DNA of 50,739 nt from Planktothrix paucivesiculata PCC 9631 (GCF_900009265.2 NZ_LR735022.1:150364-201102); one strand, 5' to 3'. Positions 34,712 through 43,118 are shown, counted from the stretch's first letter. Translations and numbers: made by a program. Notes: generated from the sequence alone by a model not told the origin.

Positions 34712-36034
34712 TTAAAGCGATCGCTCTAACAGAATATACAAAAACCGTTCCAGATCACTGAGTAATTCTTTTACCTGCTCAAAAGCCATCTGATCATTAA
34801 TCAATTCTAAGGTAACAGGATCTACAGGTTGGATCTGTTTCCATCGCTCTACTAAAGACATCATCGATTGTTTTCCCTCCCACAACGGCAGCAAACAGCC
34901 AGCCCGACGACTCTCAATGTGCAAGGGGACAAGAGTGGGTAACTTCACATAATGGCTAATTTCATAGGGTCGATGAGTGCGAATACATTCCATTAGGTCT
35001 TGCTTGGCTTGGTCAGTTGTTAACTGCGGATGCAAATAAATCGTTGCGGTTTCCCAGTCCGTTTGCGTCCAGTCGGAAATATCTACAACCGTTGTCTCTA
35101 GGGGATGACCACACCAAAAATCTAATAATCGATGAACTGGATGTAACAATTCATAGAAATGTAAGCGCTCTTCCATGGACAATTCAGGCAAACTAAGGGC
35201 TAAAAATGCAGGTAAATTTTCTGGATCTTGAAATAAATTTAAGGGTTCCCACTGTCGCCAATTGACCATGTTGATCATCTCTAAATCTGCCCTTTTTAAC
35301 ATCTCAAAGACTTCAGGAATTGTAAAACCTTTATCTCCTTGTAAAAAGTAATTCATTAAAACCCATTCGTCATTATCTTGTAAGCCTTTTTCCCAAGATT
35401 GTGATTTAAATAACACTTGATATTTTAAAGATTGAATTGTCTCCCTGGCTATTGTTATTTCCATTTCCCCAGGGGTTCCTTCCATTAATCCCATCAGTTT
35501 AAAAAGGGACTGCGCTTTCAATAAATTAAAACGTCTGTATAAACTGTGGAGATTAGTTCTAATCATACCTACCGGTTTTAAAACCGACTTCATCGGCTTT
35601 AATGCCCTTACAATATCAGGCAATAAATAAAGCACTTCATCCGCATTAATATAATCAAACTGATAACCGAGTTGAGGTAAGTCTTCGATCGCCAACACAT
35701 GAAATTCAGCATTTTCAAACCCATAAAAATTTAAACGCTGACGAGCCAGTTCAATCGATTGTTCAGAAATATCAATCCCAACAATTTTAGCCCCTGGATT
35801 GGCTTCGGCTAATACTAACGATTTATATCCGGTTCCACACCCGGCATCTAAAATTACTTTGCCCTCTGTATTAATAACCTTCTGATATTTTAAATAATAG
35901 GAAGTGACTAAATTATGGATAAATAGCAATTCATAGTTATTTTTCGGGTTGTCTTCTAAGGGAATTCTAGGATAGGGTGCTGAGTCAAACTGTTGACGAA
36001 TTTTTTCTAATAATTCAGGGTCTTGGTTTTGCAT
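34712..36034 (-). CDS. Class I SAM-dependent methyltransferase, paralogue 3 of 3
   Basis: 440 residues, first transcribed of the three. Motif I is LDAGCGTGYKSLVLAEA and the post-I acidic strand is KIVGIDISEQSIELARQRL. The C-terminal domain has GDKGFTIPEVF, HRLLDFWCGHP and SRRAGCLLPLWEGKQ. The promoter probably lies within the palindrome-rich 148 bp upstream. Three active-looking copies in a row suggest either dosage or different acceptors; the acceptor cannot be told from sequence. Confidence 0.85.
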   Translation of the reverse strand: MQNQDPELLEKIRQQFDSAPYPRIPLEDNPKNNYELLFIHNLVTSYYLKYQKVINTEGKVILDAGCGTGYKSLVLAEANPGAKIVGIDISEQSIELARQRLNFYGFENAEFHVLAIEDLPQLGYQFDYINADEVLYLLPDIVRALKPMKSVLKPVGMIRTNLHSLYRRFNLLKAQSLFKLMGLMEGTPGEMEITIARETIQSLKYQVLFKSQSWEKGLQDNDEWVLMNYFLQGDKGFTIPEVFEMLKRADLEMINMVNWRQWEPLNLFQDPENLPAFLALSLPELSMEERLHFYELLHPVHRLLDFWCGHPLETTVVDISDWTQTDWETATIYLHPQLTTDQAKQDLMECIRTHRPYEISHYVKLPTLVPLHIESRRAGCLLPLWEGKQSMMSLVERWKQIQPVDPVTLELINDQMAFEQVKELLSDLERFLYILLERSL

Positions 36035-36062
36035 GGGTATTTTTCAAGTAAACTATGAAAGA

Positions 36063-36170
36063 GCGATCGCACGAAACCGAAGAAACCCGGTTTATCGGCA
36101 ATATTTTAGTCATTTAATCGATATTTTTGCGTGAGAAACCCGGTTTCTGCCTAGTTGTGATCGCACTCTC
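36063..36170. repeat. Palindrome-rich intergenic block (AGAAACCCGGTTTCT type)
   Basis: GAAACCCGGTTT (36082-36093) and AGAAACCCGGTTTCT (36134-36148) are near-copies of one palindrome. They are flanked by imperfectly complementary GCGATCGCAC (left) and GTGATCGCAC (right). A weaker copy of the palindrome occurs at 16251-16265. The block separates the divergent methyltransferase and small membrane protein genes. Confidence 0.5.
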
Positions 36171-36182
36171 TATTTTTATAGA

Positions 36183-36389
36183 ATGCCATCTATGGATAAC
36201 AAAATCACATTTCTACTCAAAGTTCTACTCTTGTCCCTGGGACTATCGGTTTTGATTAAGTTCGTTGGCCCGTTGCTGGCAATTCCCACATCCTCAACCA
36301 TTGCCCTAGTCGCCGTTTGCTTACCTTCGGTGATTCTAGCCCTATTATTCAGTTGGCGAGCTAGACAACATTCTCAACAACCGGAATAG
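36183..36389 (+). CDS. Small two-helix membrane protein
   Basis: 68 residues, MPSMDNKITFLLKVLLLSLG..., with two membrane helices (about 9-32 and 38-58) and a short basic tail (SWRARQHSQQPE). The second Met at residue 4 is an alternative start. I do not recognise a family with certainty, but small proteins of this build are common in cyanobacteria. It is followed directly by the DUF39 gene, so the two may be co-transcribed. Confidence 0.6.
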   Translation: MPSMDNKITFLLKVLLLSLGLSVLIKFVGPLLAIPTSSTIALVAVCLPSVILALLFSWRARQHSQQPE

Positions 36390-36431
36390 TTGGCAAAAAA
36401 AGATGAGGGAGAGTTCAAAAACAAGCAATTG

Positions 36432-37607
36432 ATGAAAACTATTACTGAAATTAACGATAAAATTCTTCAAAACCGTGCCGTTGTTTGGACAGTGGAAGAA
36501 CTCAAGGCCCGAGTTACCCCCGATAATATCGCCCAAATTGCTGAACAGGTTGATGTGATCACTACCGGAACTTTTGAACCGATGGAGGGCTCCGGGGCTG
36601 TGATTAACTTAGGTCATACCGACCCCCCAATTAATATTAAAACCTGTTGGTTAGATGGGGTTCCAGCCTATAGTGGCTTTGGGGCGGTGGATTTGTATTT
36701 AGGGGCGGCACAAATGATAGACGACGCCGAGGAGACCCGAGAACGCGGTGGAGGTCATGTAATTGAAGATTTAATTGCGGGAAAATCGATTCATCTGAAA
36801 GCCTCTGGGGTGGTTTCTGACTGCTATCCTCGCAATTCCTTTGAAACCACGATTACCCGAGATACGATTAACCAATTTTATTTATTTAATCCTCGCAATC
36901 TGTATCAAAATTTTATTGTGGGAGTTAATGGAGGCGATCGCCCACTTTACACTTATCTTGGCCCCTTACAACCCTATTTAGGAAATGCGGTATATTCTAA
37001 TCCTGGCGCTTTAAATCCCCTGCTCAACGATCCAGATTTACAACTAATTGGGATTGGGACTAAAATTTTTATCGGAGGAGGAATTGGCTATATTACTTGG
37101 GAAGGAACCCAACATTTTCCCTTGCAAAAACGCTTAGAAAATCGGACTCCCATCGGCCCGGCGGCGACATTAGCATTAATTGGAGATGCAAAACAAATGA
37201 ATCCCTATTGGGTACGGGGTTGTTATTTCAATAATTACGGCCCTTCATTAATGTTAGGGGTGGGAATTCCGTTACCCGTTTTGAATCAAGAAGTGATTGT
37301 TCGTTGTGCCATTTCCGATCAAGATATTGTGGCGCCTGTGATTGATTTTGCGATTCCTCGGCGGGTACGCCCTACCTTTGGTTTAGTCACTTATAGCCAA
37401 CTGAAAAAAGGCAAAATTTCTATAGAAGGGAAAACTATCAAAACCGCCCCTCTAGCCAGTATTTCCCGTTCTCGTGAAGTTGCTCAAGAGTTAAAAAAAT
37501 GGATTGAGTCTGGAAGTTTTACCCTCACAGAACCCGTGGCTCCTCTGTCTGATAATCGTTCTTTTATACCCCAAAATATTTGGGGTTCTCAAATTAGTTT
37601 AGAGTGA
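36432..37607 (+). CDS. DUF39 homocysteine biosynthesis protein (HcyBio family)
   Basis: 391 residues from the ATG at 36432 (MKTITEINDKI), matching where family members begin; upstream in-frame codons from a TTG at 36390 look like read-through. Family hallmarks are VITTGTFEPMEGSGAVINLGH, NIKTCWLDGVPAYSGFGAVD, SGVVSDCYPRN and GGGIGYITWEGTQH. Archaeal homologues convert aspartate semialdehyde to homocysteine with sulfide; the Cys in VSDCYPR corresponds to the residue reported as essential there. This protein lacks the CBS domains and the ferredoxin partner of the archaeal system. Its job in a cyanobacterium is not established. Confidence 0.88.
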   Translation: MKTITEINDKILQNRAVVWTVEELKARVTPDNIAQIAEQVDVITTGTFEPMEGSGAVINLGHTDPPINIKTCWLDGVPAYSGFGAVDLYLGAAQMIDDAEETRERGGGHVIEDLIAGKSIHLKASGVVSDCYPRNSFETTITRDTINQFYLFNPRNLYQNFIVGVNGGDRPLYTYLGPLQPYLGNAVYSNPGALNPLLNDPDLQLIGIGTKIFIGGGIGYITWEGTQHFPLQKRLENRTPIGPAATLALIGDAKQMNPYWVRGCYFNNYGPSLMLGVGIPLPVLNQEVIVRCAISDQDIVAPVIDFAIPRRVRPTFGLVTYSQLKKGKISIEGKTIKTAPLASISRSREVAQELKKWIESGSFTLTEPVAPLSDNRSFIPQNIWGSQISLE

Positions 37608-37627
37608 AACTAATAACTGGTAAGTAA

Positions 37628-37685
37628 GGGCGAGTTCTTTTAGATTTTTGTTAATTACCGTGCATTTTGATGAACCCGCCCCTAC
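37628..37685 (-). repeat. Dispersed ~58-bp repeat, copy 2
   Basis: Reads on the minus strand GTAGGGGCGGGTTCATC... to ...AACTCGCCC and aligns along its length with copy 1 at 3874-3930. It lies in the 88-bp gap between the convergent DUF39 gene and the basic-protein gene. Confidence 0.7.
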
Positions 37686-37695
37686 AAATCTGATT

Positions 37696-38742
37696 TTAGC
37701 TTTCTTCCGAGGAAGATTTGCGTTTTAACGGTTTAGGAATCGGTTCTCGACGCTCAGGAGGCGGAGCATCATCCGATGGGAATTTAGGTTTATAAGGACG
37801 AGAACCCGCGTTAAACTGACCTTGACCGGAGGGTCTTCTCGGGCCGCCTTTTTGGAACGGAGGTCTGCGTTTTTTAGTCGGAATCATGCCGATATCGTGG
37901 CTTTCTTGGATGACTAAATAATCTTCTTGTAACTGAACGTGTAAATCCCAGAAATGACCGACGGCTCTCATCCCGGCAATTCCCATCAGTTTCAGTTTAA
38001 AAAACTTAGGTTTATCACTATCTTTGCGGGGAGATTGGCGAATTTTAACAATCACATACTTTTCAACGTCTTGAGATTGATAAACCACCTCGCCACGGAT
38101 AGAAAAATAGCCCTGCTGAACATTCACTAAAGGGCTCTTTTTCTCCTCCGATGCTGCTAATTCAGTTTCAGAAGTAACGGCGGTTGAATCCTCGGGTGAT
38201 GGCTCAGGTCTGAGAGTTTGGGGTTCCCAAACCCCCATAATTTGAACGTGCAGATTATCTTCTTCTTGGCGTGTACGGGGATAAACCACCCAAAGATGAT
38301 CTTGGTCTAAGTCAATATGTTTTTTCACTAAACTCATGACCCGACCCAGTAACACCGCATCCAGGAGTTTACCTTCACTGGTGAGTAAGGTTCCCTGGGT
38401 AAACTGATCCACAGAAGCCATATATCGGCCATGAACTAATCCAATCGCCCGATATTGACGGGCTTCGCTGGGGGGCGGAATCGGATGTTGCCAGAGTCGC
38501 TCGATGGAGTCGAGAGAGTCGGGTTCTAATTCTGCGGTTTGATCGATTTGATCCGGTTCAGACGTGCTAGGGCTCGTCTGGGGGATATTTTCTGGGGTTT
38601 CTGGGGTTTCTAGGATAACACTTTCACTTTCGTTTGGTGTATCAATGGAGACATCTTGAGACATATTCACGGCGGGCTCACTAGCTGGAGTTGAGCTTGA
38701 AGAACGTTTGGATCGAGAGGAACGATTGGGAGAAGGACTCAT
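37696..38742 (-). CDS. Conserved cyanobacterial protein with disordered, basic tails
   Basis: 348 residues from the ATG at 38742, preceded by AGAGG. Residues about 1-90 are Ser/Pro/Glu-rich and likely disordered. The core (about 95-280) contains RAIGLVHGRYMASVDQFTQG, LLGRVMSLVKKHIDLDQDHLWVVYPRTRQ and GYFSIRGEVVYQSQDVEKYVIVKIRQ. The C-terminus is strongly basic (KKRRPPFQKGGPRRPSGQG), typical of RNA- or nucleic-acid-binding tails. I recognise it as a widespread cyanobacterial unknown; nucleic-acid binding is inference. A good promoter lies upstream. Confidence 0.7.
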   Translation of the reverse strand: MSPSPNRSSRSKRSSSSTPASEPAVNMSQDVSIDTPNESESVILETPETPENIPQTSPSTSEPDQIDQTAELEPDSLDSIERLWQHPIPPPSEARQYRAIGLVHGRYMASVDQFTQGTLLTSEGKLLDAVLLGRVMSLVKKHIDLDQDHLWVVYPRTRQEEDNLHVQIMGVWEPQTLRPEPSPEDSTAVTSETELAASEEKKSPLVNVQQGYFSIRGEVVYQSQDVEKYVIVKIRQSPRKDSDKPKFFKLKLMGIAGMRAVGHFWDLHVQLQEDYLVIQESHDIGMIPTKKRRPPFQKGGPRRPSGQGQFNAGSRPYKPKFPSDDAPPPERREPIPKPLKRKSSSEES

Positions 38743-38827
38743 AACACCTCTTAGCGGAGACACATCCCTTATGGGAGCGAAGACATAGAAAACAAAAACC
38801 CTTTTTCTCTAAAAATTGATCCAGGGC

Positions 38828-38856
38828 TTTATACTAAACATTAAGTCACGGATCAA
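38828..38856 (-). promoter_or_regulatory. Promoter of the basic conserved protein gene
   Basis: On the minus strand TTGATC (38856-38851) and TATAAA (38833-38828) are 17 bp apart. The predicted 5' leader to the ATG at 38742 is about 80 nt. Confidence 0.65.
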
Positions 38857-39059
38857 CACTATCAGGACATTTCAATATTTGCACCCCTTCTGGAGAAGGA
38901 GGCAACCGTTACTCTGACCATTACATTAATACGGGTCAACCTACCTATTTTACTTAATCTCGGTGCGGATAGGATCAACCCCCGGCTTTCTACATCAACT
39001 GTTTCTGTTAACATATTAGCTGCAAGGAAGTTGGCCTAATAGGTACAGGATTGAGTTTC

Positions 39060-39968
39060 ATGGTAGATAAACGTCGTGGGTTCGTTAGTGTGGTCTTGGT
39101 TTTAGCGGTGATTGCCTTTGTGGGATTTTCCATGGGGCCGTTGATTGGTGGGATCGTGGAAAATAATCAGTCGAAACAACCGACTCCCACCCCAACAACA
39201 CCATCAGCCCAAACCGGGAAACAATCGGATTTACAAGCACAAGCTCGCGGTTATGAGTTGGTATTGCAGCGAGAACCCGATAATGAAACGGCTTTGAAGG
39301 GTTTATTGGAGGCGAAGTTACAACTAATTCAGTTTAAACAAGCCGAAGTTAAGGATGTGATTGAACCTTTAGAAAAACTGTCTAAAAAACACCCGGAAGA
39401 TACGCGCTACAGTGTCTTATTAGCCCAGGCGAAGGCCTATAGCGGGGATCAAGAGGGTGCCGCCCAAACCTATCGGACAATTTTAGCTAGTCAACCCGGA
39501 GATATCCAAGCCCTACAGGGTTTAGCAAATTTATTCTTACAACAAAAACGTCCCGAAGCGGCCATTGGATTGTTACAGGATACCCTGAAAGCGGCTGGCA
39601 ATGCCAATCAAACCGTACCAAATACCATTGATGAAATGTCGGTACAGTTGATTTTGGGGCAGGTTTACGCAGAGGATAAACGCTATGATGAGGCGATCGC
39701 TATTTATGATGAAGCGATCAAAAGTGATCAAAAAGATTTTCGTCCAGTTTTTGCCAAAGCTCTGGTTTTAAAAGAACAGGGAAATCTGGGAGAAGCGGAA
39801 CCTTTATTTGCTCAAGCGGTGGATTTAGCCCCGGCGGTTTATAAGGATCAAATTCAAAAACAAGCAGGAGGTAATATTGCTCCAGCTAAGTCGGTTGACC
39901 CCGTTTCTCCTAATACTTTAGAAACTCAACCGGAAACCGATTCTGCACCCAAAAAGCCGGCTGAGTAA
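39060..39968 (+). CDS. Membrane-anchored TPR protein
   Basis: 302 residues from the ATG at 39060 (MVDKRRGFVSVV); a TTG at 39051 is less likely. One membrane helix (about 7-30) is followed by a Pro/Thr-rich linker (about 35-58) and at least four TPRs (GYELVLQREPDNETALKGLLEA, YRTILASQPGDIQALQGLANLF, AIAIYDEAIKSDQKDF, EAEPLFAQAVDLAP). It is exposed on one side of the membrane and is probably a protein-interaction scaffold. It is the longer relative of the protein at 14965-15390. A hairpin overlaps its stop codon. Confidence 0.85.
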   Translation: MVDKRRGFVSVVLVLAVIAFVGFSMGPLIGGIVENNQSKQPTPTPTTPSAQTGKQSDLQAQARGYELVLQREPDNETALKGLLEAKLQLIQFKQAEVKDVIEPLEKLSKKHPEDTRYSVLLAQAKAYSGDQEGAAQTYRTILASQPGDIQALQGLANLFLQQKRPEAAIGLLQDTLKAAGNANQTVPNTIDEMSVQLILGQVYAEDKRYDEAIAIYDEAIKSDQKDFRPVFAKALVLKEQGNLGEAEPLFAQAVDLAPAVYKDQIQKQAGGNIAPAKSVDPVSPNTLETQPETDSAPKKPAE

Positions 39969-39986
39969 ACCGACGGCTTTCTCCTT
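39953..39986 (+). terminator. Hairpin at the end of the TPR gene
   Basis: AAAGCCG (39953-39959) pairs perfectly with CGGCTTT (39974-39980) around a 14-nt loop that includes the stop codon, followed by a pyrimidine-rich stretch. Confidence 0.45.
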
Positions 39987-40044
39987 CAAAATGTAGTCAT
40001 CAATTCGTGACAATAGAGTTAGAGAAACGTTAATTTTTGTAGCC

Positions 40045-40395
40045 ATGAACTTGAAACGTCTAGGCCATGTTGCCATTTGTGTGAACGATATCGACTCCTC
40101 CGCAGAGTTTTATCAAAACTTAGGGATGGATTTAGTTTGGAAGGATGGGGACTGGGCCTATTTAAAAGCGGGTGAGGATGGATTAGCTTTAATGAGTCCG
40201 GGTTACGATCAGGCTGGGCCTCACTTTGGTTTTGTATTTAGCGATCGCACTGAAATCGAAAGTGCCCACCACAGTTTAAAGGCCCAAGGAATTCCGGTGA
40301 CAACGATTCATGAACATCGGGATGGTACGGCTTCCTTTTATGGTCGAGATCCAGACGGAAATGGTTTTGAATACCTGTATGAACCCATTAAATAG
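40045..40395 (+). CDS. VOC-superfamily (glyoxalase-like) protein
   Basis: 116 residues, one VOC domain: LKRLGHVAICVNDIDSSAEFYQNLGM, GLALMSPG, HFGFVFSDRTEIE and DGTASFYGRDPDGNGFEYLYE. Possible metal ligands are His8 and the Glu in GFEYLY. Glyoxalase, dioxygenase and resistance proteins share this fold, so the substrate is open. It precedes rodA by 25 bp and may be co-transcribed. Confidence 0.88.
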   Translation: MNLKRLGHVAICVNDIDSSAEFYQNLGMDLVWKDGDWAYLKAGEDGLALMSPGYDQAGPHFGFVFSDRTEIESAHHSLKAQGIPVTTIHEHRDGTASFYGRDPDGNGFEYLYEPIK

Positions 40396-40420
40396 GTTAA
40401 GAGCGTTTTAGCAAAAAACT

Positions 40421-41674
40421 ATGTTTCAAAAAATTCGCTGGGGAAGTCGCCGGGGTTCAATATTTTATGCTTGGGCTGAGGCGGATTTGTGGCTGCTGGG
40501 GGCTTGTATTCTTCTCACCGTATTTGGCGGAGTCATGATTCGCAGTGTGGAATTACAGCAAGGTTTAACCGACTGGTGGCAACATTGGATCACCGGAGCG
40601 ATTGGTTTAACTTTAGCTTTGATTTTTTCCCGTTGCCGTTATGAACGCCTAATTCAGTGGCGATGGGTGATTTATGGAATTATCAATTTATCGTTGATTG
40701 CGGTACAAATTATCGGCACAACCGCATTGGGGGCGCAACGATGGATTAATATTGCGGGTTTTCATGTCCAACCCTCGGAGTTTGCTAAAGTCGGAATTAT
40801 TATTACCCTGGCTGCCCTACTCCAAGAGTTAAAAACTCCAAATTTGGGGGATATGATTCGGATTTTAGCGATCGCGGCGGTTCCTTGGGGATTAGTATTT
40901 ATTGAACCCAACTTAGGAACCTCTTTAGTATTTGGTGCGATTACTTTCGGGATGATGTATTGGGGTAATATTCATCCGGGCTGGTTAATTTTGTTGGTTT
41001 CTCCCGTGGTCGCCGCCATTGTTTTTAATGTCTATCTTCCGGCCGGGATCATCTGGGCTGTGTTAATGGGTTTTGTCGGTTGGTGGAGTCTGCCTTTAAA
41101 ATGGTTAACTGGCCCCCTAGCTCTATTAGTAAATTTAGGAGCCGGACAGTTAAGCCATATCCTCTGGAATGTATTGCAAGACTATCAAAAAATGCGGCTG
41201 ATTGGATTTTTGAATCCTGAGCAAGATCCTTTGGGGAGTGGTTATCATTTAATTCAGTCTCGTATTGCCATTGGTGCGGGACAATTATATGGGCGAGGAC
41301 TTAATCAAGGCACTCAAACTCAACTGAATTTTATCCCGGAACAACATACGGATTTTATCTTTTCAGCCGTTGGGGAAGAATTGGGTTTTATCGGTTGTAT
41401 TGCGGTATTAGCAGTATTTTGGTTTATTTGTTTACGCTTAGTGATTATTGCCCAAACTGCTAAGGATTCTTTTGGCTCTTTAATTGCCATTGGAGTCCTT
41501 TGTATGCTACTATTTCAGGTATTTGTTAACATTGGAATGAATATTGGTGTAGCACCCGTTACCGGAATTCCTCTGCCTTTCTTGAGTTATGGTCGATCCT
41601 CATTACTGAGTAATTGGATAGCTATTGGCATTGTACAATCGGTGGCTAACTACCGACAAAGAATTAAGTTCTAA
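40421..41674 (+). CDS. rodA: RodA-type SEDS peptidoglycan glycosyltransferase
   Basis: 417 residues with about ten membrane helices. SEDS hallmarks: GAQRWINIAGFHVQPSEFAKVG, FIEPNLGTSLVFGA, NPEQDPLGSGYHLIQS, PEQHTDFIFSAVGEELGF and ITGIPLPFLSYG-like TGIPLPFLSYGRSS. The catalytic-type Asp is in the HTDF segment. RodA polymerises glycan strands for side-wall growth with a class B PBP; no PBP or mreBCD gene is in the window. Three membrane or secreted protein genes follow closely. Confidence 0.95.
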   Translation: MFQKIRWGSRRGSIFYAWAEADLWLLGACILLTVFGGVMIRSVELQQGLTDWWQHWITGAIGLTLALIFSRCRYERLIQWRWVIYGIINLSLIAVQIIGTTALGAQRWINIAGFHVQPSEFAKVGIIITLAALLQELKTPNLGDMIRILAIAAVPWGLVFIEPNLGTSLVFGAITFGMMYWGNIHPGWLILLVSPVVAAIVFNVYLPAGIIWAVLMGFVGWWSLPLKWLTGPLALLVNLGAGQLSHILWNVLQDYQKMRLIGFLNPEQDPLGSGYHLIQSRIAIGAGQLYGRGLNQGTQTQLNFIPEQHTDFIFSAVGEELGFIGCIAVLAVFWFICLRLVIIAQTAKDSFGSLIAIGVLCMLLFQVFVNIGMNIGVAPVTGIPLPFLSYGRSSLLSNWIAIGIVQSVANYRQRIKF

Positions 41675-41754
41675 GCAATGTCAACTTGAATATTGATCAG
41701 GATTATTGCCCTAATTTAATACTTTTTTCCGAAACATCATTTGTTTTTAACACT

Positions 41755-42165
41755 ATGCGAAAAATATTAACCCTCTGTTTCTTGGTTTTTGTAATTACTA
41801 ACTTTCCGATTTTTGTATATTCGAGTTTCGCTGCACCGGAAACACAGATTTCCCAAACTGTTCGGTGTAAGCTCGATGGCAATACTTTAGAAATGCGAAA
41901 ATGTGCCTCTGATCAATATCAAATCGCCGATCAAAAGCTGAATCAAACTTACCAAAAACTCATTAGTCAATTATCCCCAGAACGAAAAAAACGCTTAATT
42001 GAAGCACAACGGGCTTGGATTTCTTTTAGAGACAAAACCTGTAGTTTTGAAGCCAGTCAAGTTTTAGGAGGAACAGCCGAACCTTTATTGTTAACCCAAT
42101 GTTTAGCAAACGTGACTCAGCAAAGGGTTCAAGACTTACAAAGTTATTTAGCTGAAATTAAATAA
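41755..42165 (+). CDS. LprI-like (DUF1311) secreted protein
   Basis: 136 residues from the ATG at 41755, which gives a classic signal peptide (MRKILTLCFLVFVITNFPIF, with AxA-like site SSFAAPE). The mature part has the DUF1311/LprI pattern: MRKCASDQYQIADQKLNQTYQKL, ERKKRLIEAQRAWISFRDKTC and four cysteines likely in two disulfides. LprI of Mycobacterium inhibits lysozyme; most relatives are uncharacterised. Its position after rodA is suggestive for an envelope role. The stop overlaps the next start by one base (TAATG). Confidence 0.85.
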   Translation: MRKILTLCFLVFVITNFPIFVYSSFAAPETQISQTVRCKLDGNTLEMRKCASDQYQIADQKLNQTYQKLISQLSPERKKRLIEAQRAWISFRDKTCSFEASQVLGGTAEPLLLTQCLANVTQQRVQDLQSYLAEIK

Positions 42166-43118
42166 TGCCCACCAGTTCCTGGTTAAATTCCGAGATGAAT
42201 CGAATGCGTAAGATTCTGCCTTCTTTTCTCGGCTTTTTGCTATTTTGTCTCTCAATTTGGGCGATCAGCCAAAAGTTAGAAAAATATTCTATAGATGATG
42301 TTTTGATCAGTCTATCTAATATTCCTAAAATCAATAGGCTGGGCGCAATTTCTTTGATGACCATTAGTTATTTAATGACAACAGCCTATGATATTTTAGC
42401 ATTTATTTATATCGGCTTTCCCCTGAACTATTTTAAAATTGCCATAGGTGCATTTATCAGTTATGCAATTAGTAATAATGTGGGGTTTTCCTTCTTAACC
42501 GGGAGTGCGGTTCGTTATCGCCTATATTCAAGATGGCGTGTCCCTCCAGGTGTTATTGCCCAGGTGATTGCCTTTACTAATTTAACATTTTGGTTGGGAT
42601 TATTGGGAGTCTGTGGATTAGTTTTTCTGTTAACTCCCTTGAAAATTCCTAGTATTTTAGATTTACCCTTTGTATCAGTTCGTCCGGTGGGAATCATCTT
42701 TCTCATAGCCGTTGCTGTTTATTTATTATGGGCTGGTTTTAATCATAAACCCGTCAAATTGGGAGAATTAGAATTAAACTTTCCTACCGTTAGTCTTTCA
42801 CTGGCTTTAATTGCTTTTGCCACCTTTGATTGGGGGGCGGCCGGAGGGGTTTTATATGTCTTATTACCCGAAGGTAGCACGTCTTCTTATCTAAGTTGTT
42901 TTAGTATTTATTTGTTGGCAATGATAGCCAGTATGATTAGTAGTATTCCCGGAGGCTTAGGGGTTTTTGAAACTGTGGTTTTAACCTTGGTTTCTTCGGA
43001 AGTAAATCCAGCTAAGGTTTTAGGATCTTTATTAGCTTATCGAGCTATTTATTATCTACTTCCTATGATTGTGGCGACTTTATTACTGGCAATTACTGAA
43101 CTAAAAAAGCAGCAATAA
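42165..43118 (+). CDS. YbhN/UPF0104 membrane protein (LPG synthase TM-domain family)
   Basis: 317 residues with about seven to eight membrane helices. The family segment NNVGFSFLTGSAVRYRLYSRW followed by IAQVIAFTNLTFWLG, and later SSIPGGLGVFETVVL, matches the flippase-like domain of MprF and its stand-alone relatives. No catalytic aminoacyl-PG domain is attached. Some homologues move lipids; the substrate here is unknown. Start is coupled to the LprI-like stop, and a large membrane gene follows 21 bp later. Confidence 0.85.
   Translation: MPTSSWLNSEMNRMRKILPSFLGFLLFCLSIWAISQKLEKYSIDDVLISLSNIPKINRLGAISLMTISYLMTTAYDILAFIYIGFPLNYFKIAIGAFISYAISNNVGFSFLTGSAVRYRLYSRWRVPPGVIAQVIAFTNLTFWLGLLGVCGLVFLLTPLKIPSILDLPFVSVRPVGIIFLIAVAVYLLWAGFNHKPVKLGELELNFPTVSLSLALIAFATFDWGAAGGVLYVLLPEGSTSSYLSCFSIYLLAMIASMISSIPGGLGVFETVVLTLVSSEVNPAKVLGSLLAYRAIYYLLPMIVATLLLAITELKKQQ

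Noticed and set aside
38880-39050. Small RNA gene upstream of the TPR gene
   Set aside because: A short CCTTC-TGGA-GAAGG hairpin exists at about 38886-38900, but no promoter/terminator pair or recognised RNA family supports a gene.
42158-42706. Minus-strand open frames opposite the YbhN-type gene
   Set aside because: Shadows of a recognised membrane protein, with no homology signal or start context.
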